Positions 17,048 to 26,007 of a stretch of 64,000 nt of DNA are shown here, one piece after another; position 1 is the stretch's first letter, and every line of letters begins with the position of its first letter. The position numbers were made by a program, and so were the translations under genes. The notes under the pieces were generated by a model that had not been told where the DNA came from, made no database searches, and saw only the letters and a list, made by a program, of their open reading frames with translations. This DNA is from Bacillus salacetis (lineage in GTDB: Bacteria; Bacillota; Bacilli; Bacillales; Bacillaceae_B), in NCBI RefSeq assembly GCF_003581585.1, contig NZ_QXIR01000026.1, positions 1 to 64,000 on the forward strand, read 5' to 3'.

Positions 17048-18460
17048 TTAAATTGAAACTGAAGGATTCAGCAGGGTTTTCAAGTAGTTCAAAAAGACGT
17101 CCTTGACCATCTCATTTTTGCCCAGGTCAATCAATGTATTTTCTTTGACTGCACTATATCCGCACACTTCTTCATACAGCATTGGGGAGCCGGTACCGAT
17201 TTTGTAAAGCCTCTTTTCTTCCAGCTCCTTACCATTTACTTTGATATTGCTTATAATGCCATCCTCAGCTTCCCACTCCACCCCGGAAAATGCCAAGGTT
17301 CCAATCGGAATACCATGCGGACGGAATCCATTCCCATACACTGGTTTTGAGGTAATCTCATTCTTATAACTTTCTTCGATCAACTTGGTGATATTTTTTC
17401 CCTGAAGTTCCATCAGCACCGGGGAATGCATGCTCTTGCAGGTATTCAGTACAGAACCTTTTGTCACATCGCCTGCTTCCATTCCAGAAACTGCTCCTCC
17501 TCCATACATGATCCCGATCTCTGTGTTCCAACGGTTACGGAGGCTGTCAGCCATAAGTTGAATGACATTGGCATGAGAAAGCGGCTCGCTGGTTGTAAAA
17601 AGAACCTCTGAAAGAAATTGATCGGTTTCCTTCCTGCCCTTTTCTAAAATCGCTTCCATGACAGGATCCACTTCAGAGTCAGGAGAGATTTCAATTAATT
17701 TCCCCTCGCAGGAATCGATGGTGTGGCGGCCTTCGTTGTCGACTTTGAGATGTAAGGACAATTCGCCAACATAAATTCCGTGTGAACCGGCCTGTACAAT
17801 TGGAATGCCGGACTCTATAACAGGAGTTTCCAAAACCGTGTGAGAGTGAGCTCCAATGATGAGATCCACGCTGCCGCTGATTTCCTTGGCCATTTCCTGA
17901 TCTGCTCCGAACCCCAGATGGGATAGGAAAATGATCAGGTCTGCTCCATCATCTTTTAAACGGGCGGTTATTTCCTCAATTGTTTTCAGTGTATCCAGGT
18001 TCTTAAAGCCATGTTTGTTCTCATATAGATCTTCGAATTGATCTGTAGCGCCGAAAAGTCCAACTTTCGTGCCGTCGGCTGCAGTGAGAATGAGTGATTC
18101 CTTCACCCCTCCAATGGTGGATCCATCTCCCTCCACAAGGTTGGACAGCAGCCAAGGCACGCTTGACTGAAGGCTGAGTTTCCTGATCAACTCAGGTGTT
18201 GAGCGCAGCAGCTCGTTATTGCCGACGGACATGGCATGATACCCCGTTTCCGCCAGCATTTCCAGATGCATCCTGCCATCGGTAGCCAGGCATTCATTGA
18301 TACTCATGTCCATGTGATCACCGCCGTCCACCAGCAGGAAGCTCTCCCCGTTCGCTTCCATCTCCCTGACTCGTTTTTTTATATATGCTGCCTGTCTTAA
18401 AGCCTGGTCATAGCTCGCGTGAAGATCGTTCGTATGCAGTATGGTTAGTTGTTTGTTCAT
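17048..18460 (-). CDS. YunD-like 5'-nucleotidase/metallophosphoesterase
   Basis: 470 residues from the ATG at 18460 (GGGGGA upstream). The N-terminal metallophosphatase domain has LHTNDLHAS, LVDGGDHMD, SVGNNELLR and IGAHSHTVLE, the usual two-metal ligands with GNNE in place of GNHE, as I recall for the YunD subgroup. The C-terminal 5'-nucleotidase domain covers about residues 310-460. There is no signal peptide, unlike UshA, so it acts in the cytoplasm on a nucleotide or similar phosphoester. It is monocistronic; array 3 lies directly upstream. Confidence 0.88.
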   Translation of the reverse strand: MNKQLTILHTNDLHASYDQALRQAAYIKKRVREMEANGESFLLVDGGDHMDMSINECLATDGRMHLEMLAETGYHAMSVGNNELLRSTPELIRKLSLQSSVPWLLSNLVEGDGSTIGGVKESLILTAADGTKVGLFGATDQFEDLYENKHGFKNLDTLKTIEEITARLKDDGADLIIFLSHLGFGADQEMAKEISGSVDLIIGAHSHTVLETPVIESGIPIVQAGSHGIYVGELSLHLKVDNEGRHTIDSCEGKLIEISPDSEVDPVMEAILEKGRKETDQFLSEVLFTTSEPLSHANVIQLMADSLRNRWNTEIGIMYGGGAVSGMEAGDVTKGSVLNTCKSMHSPVLMELQGKNITKLIEESYKNEITSKPVYGNGFRPHGIPIGTLAFSGVEWEAEDGIISNIKVNGKELEEKRLYKIGTGSPMLYEEVCGYSAVKENTLIDLGKNEMVKDVFLNYLKTLLNPSVSI

Positions 18461-18486
18461 ATGTTTTTCCCCCATTTATGTAATTT

Positions 18487-19123
18487 GTTTGGCTGCTTGT
18501 TGAATTCGGACAGTTTTTTTGGTGTTTAGTTATTTTTGTCCGAATAAGAGCGTGATTCGGACTCTTTTTCTGGAATTCTGTGAATTTTGTCTGAATGAGC
18601 CTGCGATTCGGACTCTTTTACTGGCATTTTGTGAATTTTGTCCGAATAAGTCCGGGATTCGGACTCGTTTTCTGGCATTTTGTGAATTTTGTCCGAATCA
18701 GTCCGGGATTCGGACTCGTTTTCTGGATTTCTATGATTTTTGTCCGAATAAGCCAGGGATTCGGACTCTTTTTCTGGATTTCTATGATTTTTGTCCGAAT
18801 GAGCAAGGGATTCGGACTCTTCTTCTGGCATTTTGTGATTTTTGTCCGAATCAGTCCGGGATTCGGACTCTTTTTCTGGATTTCTATGATTTTTGTCCGA
18901 ATGAGCCCGGGATTCGGACTCGTTTTCAGGATTTCTGTGATTTTTGTCCGAATAAGCCAGGGATTCGGACTCTTTTTCTGGAATTCTTTGATTTTTGTCC
19001 GAATCAGTCCGGGATTCGGACTCTTTTTCTGGATTTCTATGATTTTTGTCCGAATGAGCCCGGGATTCGGACTCGTTTTCTGGCATTTTGTGAATTTTGT
19101 CAGAATAAGTCCGGGATTCGGAC
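18487..19123. repeat. Tandem palindromic repeat array 3 (51-bp period, 12 full units plus a half unit)
   Basis: Palindromes with the same arms as array 2 (GTCCGAAT / ATTCGGAC) start at 18538, 18589, 18640, 18691, 18742, 18793, 18844, 18895, 18946, 18997, 19048 and 19099, exactly 51 bp apart. The first half-unit ends at 18511. The centres vary (AAGTCCGGG, GAGCCCGGG, AAGCCAGGG) and the 26-bp spacer differs from array 2 (TCTTTTTCTGG, then TGATTTTT). It fills the gap between the YunD-like and DUF418 genes. Long frames on both strands are by-products of the 51-bp step. Confidence 0.95.
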
Positions 19124-19152
19124 TCTTTCTCCTATTTCCTGCTCAGCTTCAC

Positions 19153-20289
19153 CTATGATAACCTTGATTTCCTTCTCAAAAATGACTCGAATGGTCCTCT
19201 CAGGGATTTACCGGCCAACACTGCTGCAAGAAGAACGGAAAGGGTCCAGACCAGCAGAGCAATGATATCACTTCCCATTTGGCCAAGGTGCCCGCCAAGA
19301 CTTCCGGCAAAAGGAGCGAGGATAAGGACAAACATAACGGACTGAAAAAGGTAGAAGCTCAGGGAGCGTTGTCCCAGAGCTGCGATGGATCGCACGAAAC
19401 GTCCTTGATTTCCATTAAGCCTGACCACTATCAACCCTATAAGCGCTGTCCATCCTGCCCCTCCTGCATATCCAGTTGTAATATGAAGGATTTTTGCTGC
19501 GGCTGCCGCTATTTCTCCCTCAACACTCCATAGAAGAGAGGATCTCATGGCTAACGGAATGGCGCCGGCTATTGATAGAGATAAACCAATCATTGCAATA
19601 CCAGCCAGTGTTTTCTTATGGAGTTCCGGATTATCAAGAAAACCGGACCTGCCGATCAGAATCCCGATCAGCACACCGGGAATGTATTGATAGCTTAGAA
19701 AAGGCGTATAAAAAATCCATTCAAACATGCGGATCAGTGAGGCTTCAATAGGATTTTCCATTACTGCTGTACCGGCAGCAGCCAGCGTCTCGAACCCTCT
19801 TGGCATGAAGGGAGCAATGATACCTACCAGCGTCAGCAGGGTTACGGCCAATCCTATCATCTTTCGATTGGACAACCGAAGCAGCTGTTCGGCAAAAACA
19901 AGGGCAATAAATCCATAGACACCAATAATATCCTTGAAAAATAAGGATGCGTGAAGAAAGCCGATGACCAGCATCCATCCACCTCTTCGCTTCAATATCT
20001 TTTTCGTTTCCCTCCAAGGGGATTCTTTCATCTCCTGCCTGGCATATAACTTGTGAAGTCCATATCCAAAGAGAATGGCAAATAACGGGAATGCGCGGCT
20101 GTCAATGAACAGCTGCCTTAAAAAGACAGAAATCTGGTCGGTCATCGTGATTTCCCGATCTGCGGAAAACAAAAATAGATTCGCATGTGCGAGAGCAATG
20201 AACAGCAGCATAAACCCGCGTTCAAGATCCGGGGTTAATTTTCTTTTAGGAGCTAACTGAATATGATCTTGGATGACTTTCTCCTGCAA
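19153..20289 (-). CDS. DUF418-family membrane protein
   Basis: 378 residues if started at the TTG at 20289, ten bases past AAGGAG; an ATG at 20319 without a ribosome site gives 388. The opening (DLERGFMLLFIALAHAN), about ten hydrophobic helices, FAILFGYGLHK near residue 75 and a C-terminal DUF418 domain (QRSLSFYLFQSVMF) match the family. These proteins resemble acyltransferase-3 membrane proteins and are of unknown function. Array 3 lies 30 bases past its stop. Confidence 0.85.
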   Translation of the reverse strand: MQEKVIQDHIQLAPKRKLTPDLERGFMLLFIALAHANLFLFSADREITMTDQISVFLRQLFIDSRAFPLFAILFGYGLHKLYARQEMKESPWRETKKILKRRGGWMLVIGFLHASLFFKDIIGVYGFIALVFAEQLLRLSNRKMIGLAVTLLTLVGIIAPFMPRGFETLAAAGTAVMENPIEASLIRMFEWIFYTPFLSYQYIPGVLIGILIGRSGFLDNPELHKKTLAGIAMIGLSLSIAGAIPLAMRSSLLWSVEGEIAAAAAKILHITTGYAGGAGWTALIGLIVVRLNGNQGRFVRSIAALGQRSLSFYLFQSVMFVLILAPFAGSLGGHLGQMGSDIIALLVWTLSVLLAAVLAGKSLRGPFESFLRRKSRLS

Positions 20290-20414
20290 TGTTTCATCAC
20301 TCCTTAGAAGTAAAATCATGATGGAGGCTCGGGAGTTTCATCACTCTTTTTTAGGGGAGCAGGAATAATATTTTAAACTGAACTAGAGACCTGTCCAGCG
20401 TCCCGCCTGGTTTT

Positions 20415-21071
20415 TTAAACAGCCTGCAGGTTAAATCTTTCATTTAAAAGAGTCAGCACGACTCCAACCGTATTTTCGATAAACTCATCGACCTCAACTT
20501 CGGTTAGATAGACAAACTCATGTTCATCAGAGATTGTACTCGTTTGGTAAAACTCTGTAATGTTTTTGATTTGAGCAAGGGTCTGTCCTTTAGGAAATAT
20601 ATCAAGATATTCTGGAAAATTCGATATCTGCTGAAAATCTGTCCAGAAGATATTGTCCTGATGGTTCTTCAAATACAGAAAATCCACCCCATACCAATCT
20701 CTTTTAACAAGACGGGCGTAATCAGGACTGTCCAGGATCTCCTGATAGACCTTTTCCTTTTTCTTTCTGGCCAGCAGCTTCAGCCATTCTTCGTCTGTCA
20801 CCAAATGAATGTAATAACCTAAAAGATAGGAGAACTTCTGGGATAATGGTTGGAATCCACCTGTAAGGTATTTCTGATAAAAGGAATTTGAATTAATTTT
20901 ACCATCAACTTTAAAATGGGTATCTTCTTTTGGTGGAGTTGGCTTGCCATCTTTACCAACAATCCTGCAATCAGGACCGATATTTCCGACCAAAAATTCG
21001 ATCTTGGAAACTGGGAGATCCCTTTTTAACAATTCTTCTGTAATCCTAAAATGAGTAACCCAAGTAGCCAT
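20415..21071 (-). CDS. Zinc-dependent phospholipase C-like family protein
   Basis: 218 residues starting MATWVTHFRITEELLK, followed by FLVGNIGPDC (near residue 26), HFKVDGK, and LLGYYIHLVTDEEW (near 84). This spacing of histidines and aspartates is typical of the bacterial family annotated as zinc-dependent phospholipase C-like. No signal peptide, so it is likely intracellular; enzymatic activity is not proven for the group. ATG preceded by GGGGAGAG. Confidence 0.75.
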   Translation of the reverse strand: MATWVTHFRITEELLKRDLPVSKIEFLVGNIGPDCRIVGKDGKPTPPKEDTHFKVDGKINSNSFYQKYLTGGFQPLSQKFSYLLGYYIHLVTDEEWLKLLARKKKEKVYQEILDSPDYARLVKRDWYGVDFLYLKNHQDNIFWTDFQQISNFPEYLDIFPKGQTLAQIKNITEFYQTSTISDEHEFVYLTEVEVDEFIENTVGVVLTLLNERFNLQAV

Positions 21072-21165
21072 TAATTCTCTCCCCTTTTTATGCTTTATCT
21101 AAAAGTAATTCTAAATGATGGTATGAAATTCCTTTTTTTATAGGGAAATAGATGAATTATGACGA

Positions 21166-21339
21166 CTAATGTAAGAAATTGAAATAATTAAATATAAAGA
21201 TTAATAAAGTAATGATCAGTGATCGTCCAAAAGTGATAGCCAAGTCGTTCTTCCACAAATTCTTACCGAAAGGGCTAAGTATGCGTGCTATAGAAAAACC
21301 ACCAGCCCAGATGGCTGGAAAAGTAATGATTATTCCCAT
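21166..21339 (-). CDS. 57-residue membrane protein
   Basis: Found in the gap between two genes. ATG at 21339 preceded by GAGGTGAATAA; 57 codons to TAG. The product begins MGIIITFPAIWAGGFSIARI, has a basic middle (GKNLWKND) and ends with a second hydrophobic helix (SLIITLLIFIFNYFNF). Family unknown. It lies 50 bases downstream of the APH-like gene on the same strand. Confidence 0.7.
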   Translation of the reverse strand: MGIIITFPAIWAGGFSIARILSPFGKNLWKNDLAITFGRSLIITLLIFIFNYFNFLH

Positions 21340-21389
21340 TTATTCACCTCAAAAATAGAATTTTAATGTGTTGAGCACCCGATTTTCTG

Positions 21390-22268
21390 TCAATTTAATT
21401 CTTCCGGCAATAACTTCAAGAATCGATTCAACGCAGTGTTCCAGTTGACTGATTGCTGAGATTTTATTGCATAAATCAGTTCATGAAAAACCGGCTGCAA
21501 TCCATAAAAGTTCTGCACTCTATTAAAGATTGCCTCCTTATCTTCAGAATGATAGTGAGACAGGACCTCCATTGTGAAAACAGGCCCGAGTGCCCAGTAA
21601 AGACCGGCAAAGTCGAACGCAGGGTCTCCCACTTGTGCATCGGTAAAATCAATGATGCCTTTCACAAGGCCGGTTTCTTTGTTGAATATCATATTTGCTG
21701 TGGTCAAATCTCCATGAATGGCAACCCTTTGGTGAGTGGAAAATATTGAGTCTGAAAAGAAGTTCGAAAACAGATTTTGAACGGCTGTCTTTTCTGTGGG
21801 TGAGATATGAGGAAAAATATATGTCTCAACGGAATCATTTAATTCTTCCCAATACTTCTTGTTGTGGACGGGTCGGATATTGGTGTCCTTAATTGCAGAA
21901 GGATCGATAGTGTGAAGCTTGGTGAGGAAGTCGCCAATTAATCGTGCATTTCGCCGATTAAAAGAAGGCTGAAGACCAGAATCTCCCGTTATGTAATCGT
22001 ACTTAACACCGATAAAATTTCCATCATGTAATACCATTTCATATTCCGGCACAAGCAGTAAGGGTCTTTTAAGGATCAATTGTTTGATTAATGCTGCCTC
22101 GGCCATCACCTTTGATGCCGTTTCTTTTGTTTTAGGAAATCGAAAGACAACTTCATCATTAACTAGCAATATATCATTGTCCCAGCCGTTGGTGAAGGAC
22201 TTTACGGTGTCTATATGGATATCTGTATTAGTCTGTTTGATGATGTCGAGCATTTCTTGTAAATTCAT
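21390..22268 (-). CDS. Aminoglycoside phosphotransferase family protein (APH(2'')-like)
   Basis: 292 residues. The N-lobe has the ATP-binding strand (FRFPKTKETASKVMAEA), the catalytic loop is AIHGDLTTANMIF (near 186) and the metal motif is GIIDFTDAQVGDPAFDFA (near 207), a close match to the APH(2'')-like antibiotic and sugar kinase group. Start preceded by GGAGGTCCCTAGTA. Whether it modifies an antibiotic or a metabolite cannot be decided here. Confidence 0.88.
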   Translation of the reverse strand: MNLQEMLDIIKQTNTDIHIDTVKSFTNGWDNDILLVNDEVVFRFPKTKETASKVMAEAALIKQLILKRPLLLVPEYEMVLHDGNFIGVKYDYITGDSGLQPSFNRRNARLIGDFLTKLHTIDPSAIKDTNIRPVHNKKYWEELNDSVETYIFPHISPTEKTAVQNLFSNFFSDSIFSTHQRVAIHGDLTTANMIFNKETGLVKGIIDFTDAQVGDPAFDFAGLYWALGPVFTMEVLSHYHSEDKEAIFNRVQNFYGLQPVFHELIYAIKSQQSVNWNTALNRFLKLLPEELN

Positions 22269-22319
22269 TACTAGGGACCTCCGCTATTTACTAATTATTT
22301 TGATAGGCTTTCTCTTGTC

Positions 22320-22586
22320 TCAATCCACCCCCCTTTTTCCATTAATATATTGTCTCAAGGCTCTACCCCCTCTTAACCTTTCAATAAAATCCATTAGCGC
22401 TTTACTTTCTTCTTTATAAACTTTCTCACTTATTTTCGTTCCTCTTTCATCGTTCGTAAATACTATCCACTCAATATCATTTTCAGTTATTACAACTGCT
22501 TCTTCCTTGTTTATATCCTCACAGAAGAAACAGTAATTCTCTAGACTTTCATTTTTAATAATTTCCATTGCTGTTGTTTTATCCAT
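22320..22586 (-). CDS. Immunity protein, Imm59-like
   Basis: 88 residues from the ATG at 22586 (AGGAGGAAAT). The pattern MDKTTAMEIIKNESLENY, WIVFTNDERG and ALMDFIERLRGGRALRQ is shared with the gene at 26720 in this window and resembles the Imm59 immunity family of polymorphic toxin loci. No signal or membrane segment; cytoplasmic. It is the distal member of a run of orphan immunity genes downstream of the LXG toxin. Confidence 0.7.
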   Translation of the reverse strand: MDKTTAMEIIKNESLENYCFFCEDINKEEAVVITENDIEWIVFTNDERGTKISEKVYKEESKALMDFIERLRGGRALRQYINGKRGVD

Positions 22587-22664
22587 ATTTCCTCCTGTAC
22601 CTAACGCAAAAATATGCACCGTAACCGACTCATGACAGGGTAAACACGACAGACTTTCCTCTGC

Positions 22665-23009
22665 TCACTTCCAGCCAGTCGATTCTAAAAACTTGTCTGG
22701 TATCCTTAATTCCAGTTGATCTTGCAATTCTTTTAAAAAAATATCCCAATCTGCTGAATCATACCATTGTTGGCTATTTTTTAACTCCAACCCATACTGT
22801 CCTTGAGAAATGCTGCATCCTATACTTCCTCGGTTATAACTGAAGGTTACAAAAAAATAATTATAAGCATCAAAGGTAATGTTAAACATGCTATATGGAT
22901 CATCAGTTAAATCATAAATTGAAAATGAACCAGTTTTATTACCAAAATATCCTTTGATTTTTCTTACTATGCTTTTGGCTATTTCTTTAGCTGTAGGGTT
23001 ATTTTCCAT
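22665..23009 (-). CDS. Immunity-like protein, family A (paralogue 1)
   Basis: 114 residues from the ATG at 23009 (GGATAGAG upstream). Four copies of this family occur in the island (here, 25275, 26008 and 30440). Shared blocks are DPYSMFNITFDAYNYF, FSYNRGSIGCSI, LKNSQQWYDSADWD and LELRIPDKFLE. Cytoplasmic alpha/beta protein of unknown structure. Position beside other orphan immunity genes suggests it neutralises a toxin C-terminal domain. Nearest relative in the window is the copy at 30440. Confidence 0.75.
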   Translation of the reverse strand: MENNPTAKEIAKSIVRKIKGYFGNKTGSFSIYDLTDDPYSMFNITFDAYNYFFVTFSYNRGSIGCSISQGQYGLELKNSQQWYDSADWDIFLKELQDQLELRIPDKFLESTGWK

Positions 23010-23095
23010 ATACTCTCTATCCTCACTATTAGATTTGTTAAGTTGAAGCAGCACAAGTTCATAAATCAATTAAAAATAATTACTCATTTTGTATA

Positions 23096-23701
23096 TTACT
23101 TAATAAATATTTCTATATCCTCATCGGTAAATTCTTTTTCTAATACACCGTTTTCTATAAATTTCTTTTCCAACGCTTTAAGAAGGTGAAGAGAGTATGT
23201 CAGCTTGTACATGGTGAATATACCTTTATCATAATTAAAGGGGATGGTAGAAAATTGTTTATTTCTATTTTGATCAATATAACTTACTACAATCTGATTA
23301 TCTAAAACACTTGCCAACACGGATTGCGGTATCTTTTTATCAAAGCTGTAACACTCCTGGTTTATCCCTAAATAATCGAAGAATTTTTTGATTTCGTCCA
23401 GGCTTTTTATTTTTCTTATCGGATTATTCGGAAAATGAATTTTATTAAAGTGGAACTCTTTTAATGTCATTAGAAAGAAATATTTAATCGAGTCCTCTTG
23501 AGAATCAAACTTTTTTCTATCTTTCTTTTCCGGAACTGGTCTGGCTTCGAAGTCCATTTCCGAGTAGTACCATTGATTGTCATCAGCCTCTAGTTGGTTA
23601 TAATTTTCATAGTATCCCGCTTGTTCTTTAATAAATGTTTCTCCGACAATGAGTTTTATACCTAAATCACTGCAAATCTGCTGCAACTGTTCTTTATTCA
23701 A
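23096..23701 (-). CDS. Immunity-like protein, family B (paralogue of the LXG-adjacent gene)
   Basis: 201 residues, start with GGAGACCTTTG upstream. It shares layout with the 209-residue gene next to the toxin (35245): an N-terminal half ending in a hydrophobic helix (SIKYFFLMTLKEFHF / AAKYFVLDSLSAFYF), a lysine-rich middle, and the same C-terminal end (DEDIEIF). That makes it a probable orphan immunity gene for a toxin related to the TNT toxin in this island. Confidence 0.7.
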   Translation of the reverse strand: MNKEQLQQICSDLGIKLIVGETFIKEQAGYYENYNQLEADDNQWYYSEMDFEARPVPEKKDRKKFDSQEDSIKYFFLMTLKEFHFNKIHFPNNPIRKIKSLDEIKKFFDYLGINQECYSFDKKIPQSVLASVLDNQIVVSYIDQNRNKQFSTIPFNYDKGIFTMYKLTYSLHLLKALEKKFIENGVLEKEFTDEDIEIFIK

Positions 23702-23744
23702 AGGTCTCCTCCATTCATAAAGCAGCTTTTTTCATAGCTTAATT

Positions 23745-24167
23745 TTAATCCCTCTCCTTCACGTTATAGTCAGGAATAGGAATCCACTGTTGAGTTATTT
23801 CCTCTATGTCTTTTAGATTTATATATTGATAGTACTCATCTTTGTCTCTCATTTTCATATTGTGCTTCTTCCCCAGAGAAACATCCCGTGTGTAAAGCAT
23901 GATTTCATCACCCTCTACGGCTGAGCCAATAAAAAGGTCTCCTTTAAACCTTACACTGGTTTTCTTTTGAAAAACAAGGCTCAATTCTTCCAAATGAACT
24001 TCTTTTAAATACCTGTTTTCATGTATTTCCCCAATCTTCTTAAATCCTTTGTGCAGGTCGCTGGAATTGGTAGAAATTAGAGCAAAAGAACCATCAGATT
24101 GAGGAAGGAATCTGTATTCTTTATGATCGTATAATGCGAATTTTCCAAGGGTCCTAATATTAATCAC
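23745..24167 (-). CDS. Immunity-like protein, family C (paralogue 1)
   Basis: 140 residues. N-terminal beta-rich pattern (GKFALYDHKEYRF, SFALISTNSSDLHKGF) recurs in the genes at 33876 and 34587 (FAKYKNKTYRV.. / FAIFNGKEYSA..), followed in each by an acidic GF-containing strand and a variable C-terminus. Family not recognised by name; the company it keeps points to immunity. Confidence 0.65.
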   Translation of the reverse strand: MINIRTLGKFALYDHKEYRFLPQSDGSFALISTNSSDLHKGFKKIGEIHENRYLKEVHLEELSLVFQKKTSVRFKGDLFIGSAVEGDEIMLYTRDVSLGKKHNMKMRDKDEYYQYINLKDIEEITQQWIPIPDYNVKERD

Positions 24168-24207
24168 TCCTTGTTTTCTAACAGCTCATAAGCTGGTTCA
24201 TACTTCT

Positions 24208-24744
24208 TTAATAGGCAAGATGTTCTTTATTCAATTTACCGCTTCTGGGATCAATGGAAAAATTCCACCAGCTTCTTCCGAATGAATCAGCATTAGCTTT
24301 TCCTCCATCATAAACAATATAAGGGGAAGATCTAAATGTAGTTAAATAGACAAAGTCAAAACCATCAGAAGAATCCTTTTCAAATAACAAAGTGCCATCC
24401 AATGCATAACCATTTAGTTTAGTAGCAGAAATCCCATTTTGATTAACAACAATAATTATATTGTGCTCACTATACCGATGAGCGCCAATAGCATTTTTGC
24501 ATTTAATTTGTATTTGCTTATTCCTATTTAACCAGCTGACGTTGCCAGTCAATTTATCAAAAGAAAAGATTTGGTCTCCATCAAAAGAGATGTAGTACAC
24601 TCGCTCCTGCTCATAATTTTCTCCTGCTTCAACAAAGACATAATCCTCATTTTCATTTATAGTTGCAAAGTAAGCATGTTCATAGTTGTTTTTAATCACA
24701 GTGCCGTATATGTCCAACTTACTGTCTGTTTCTGGCTGTCCCAC
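24208..24744 (-). CDS. Immunity-like protein, family D, possibly frameshifted at its 5' end
   Basis: 178 residues as read from a GTG at 24744 that has no ribosome site. A strong site (AAGGAGAGGTACT) and ATG lie at 24764 but in another frame, which stops after 22 codons. One extra A in the AAAAA run just after that ATG would join the two frames into one protein. Either the gene carries a frameshift or the base count is wrong. The body (beta-rich; ALDGTLLFEKDSSDGFDFVYLTT) is similar to the gene at 24855. Confidence 0.6.
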   Translation of the reverse strand: MGQPETDSKLDIYGTVIKNNYEHAYFATINENEDYVFVEAGENYEQERVYYISFDGDQIFSFDKLTGNVSWLNRNKQIQIKCKNAIGAHRYSEHNIIIVVNQNGISATKLNGYALDGTLLFEKDSSDGFDFVYLTTFRSSPYIVYDGGKANADSFGRSWWNFSIDPRSGKLNKEHLAY

Positions 24745-24854
24745 TTGAAATTTTTAACTGCCATAGTACCTCTCCTTCAAACCGCCACACACTTGATTTC
24801 TTTTTCGCTGCCTCATTCGTTTTCTGTTCAGCTGGAATTCTAAAACGTTTAAAC

Positions 24855-25217
24855 CTACCTGGCTATTCCAATCCTTTCTAACTTTCCTTTCTGTATATTC
24901 ACCCTGAAGTAGAAATCCGACCAACTTTCGCTTGATTCTTCAATATTCACTACTCCGCAAACCACGGCAACTTCTGCTTTAGGATGACTCGTAAGATACA
25001 TAAGGTGGTATCCTTCAGGTTGATTAATCTCGAATAATTCATTACCGTTACGATCAAAACCTAAAACCTTCTCTGGGTTATTTGACTCATTTTCAATTAT
25101 AAAAGCCATTACATCCGAATTTTCAAAATATTTAGCGCATAAAACGTTGACCAGGTTAAGATGAACCTCTCTGTTATGTACTTTCCATGACGTTTTATTT
25201 TCGTTCATAAATATCAT
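24855..25217 (-). CDS. Immunity-like protein, family D (paralogue 2)
   Basis: 120 residues from the ATG at 25217, nine bases past GGAG; longer frames start at 25250. It shares with the gene at 24208 the order: strand-rich N-terminus, DRNGNELFEINQPEGYHLMYLTS, then SWSDFYFRVNIQKGKL (compare SWWNFSIDPRSGKL). Soluble, no signal. Orphan immunity candidate. Confidence 0.65.
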   Translation of the reverse strand: MIFMNENKTSWKVHNREVHLNLVNVLCAKYFENSDVMAFIIENESNNPEKVLGFDRNGNELFEINQPEGYHLMYLTSHPKAEVAVVCGVVNIEESSESWSDFYFRVNIQKGKLERIGIAR

Positions 25218-25274
25218 TTTTTTACTCTCCATATCAATATATCTTTGCAAAAATCCTTTCTTGGATAGTACCCT

Positions 25275-25913
25275 CTATTTCCAACCATGGTATTCTAAAA
25301 ATTTGTCAGGGATCCTCAATTCAAGTTGCTCTCTCAGTTCTTTGCAAAAAACATCTAAGTCTGCTTCATCGTACCATTGCTGACTATTCTTAAGACCTAA
25401 TCCTGCATCGCCATTGACGATCGAACAACCAAAAGAACCTCTATCGTAATTTAAAATTACATTAAAATAGTTATACGCAGTAAATTGCAGACTAAACATT
25501 GTGTAAGGGATATCCGTCTGACCAAAAACTGAGAAACTGCTTATTCTATCATCAAAATGCTTTTTGAGAGCGTTTTTAATCTCATTTTTTATTGTTTCAT
25601 AGCCTTTATTTTGCAATCCGGATTTCGTCAATAACTCCTGATTTTCAGGAATTTTTAAAAGTAATTCAGGATATTTTTGAAGAAATCCTTTATTAATTTC
25701 AGTTTCTTCCTCAACACCTGGTGGCCATTGTCCCGTTTCTGCATAAATCATGACTTCATAAGCATCCTGATCTGATTTGAATGCCTTTTTCATATTCTGT
25801 TGAGAAATAGGATAAAATACCGGCTGATTATAAGGTCCTTGAGCCCAGGAAATTTGATATTCTCCATCTTTCTCAATAATCGCAAAACCATCTCCACGAT
25901 GTATCTTTTCCAA
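25275..25913 (-). CDS. Two-domain immunity-like protein with a family A C-terminus
   Basis: 212 residues. Residues 1-100 form an extra domain (GDGFAIIEKDGEYQISWAQ and a proline/glutamate-rich linker) not present in the other copies. Residues 100-212 match family A (IPYTMFSLQFTAYNYF, YDRGSFGCSI, LKNSQQWYDEADLD, LELRIPDKFLEYHGW). Fusion of two immunity modules into one protein is common in polymorphic toxin loci. Confidence 0.7.
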   Translation of the reverse strand: MEKIHRGDGFAIIEKDGEYQISWAQGPYNQPVFYPISQQNMKKAFKSDQDAYEVMIYAETGQWPPGVEEETEINKGFLQKYPELLLKIPENQELLTKSGLQNKGYETIKNEIKNALKKHFDDRISSFSVFGQTDIPYTMFSLQFTAYNYFNVILNYDRGSFGCSIVNGDAGLGLKNSQQWYDEADLDVFCKELREQLELRIPDKFLEYHGWK

Positions 25914-26007
25914 TGGTTATCCCTCATCTTTTCTATTTATTTTTAACTATCAAAAAAGCTAAATTGTAGCAATCCGGTCAGGAAACCAATCCCTGCCCGA
26001 GTATTTA

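Noticed and set aside
18519..19265. Long repetitive open frames (186-248 residues) across array 3
   Set aside because: Same artefact of the 51-bp step; both strands are open and peptides merely translate the repeat.
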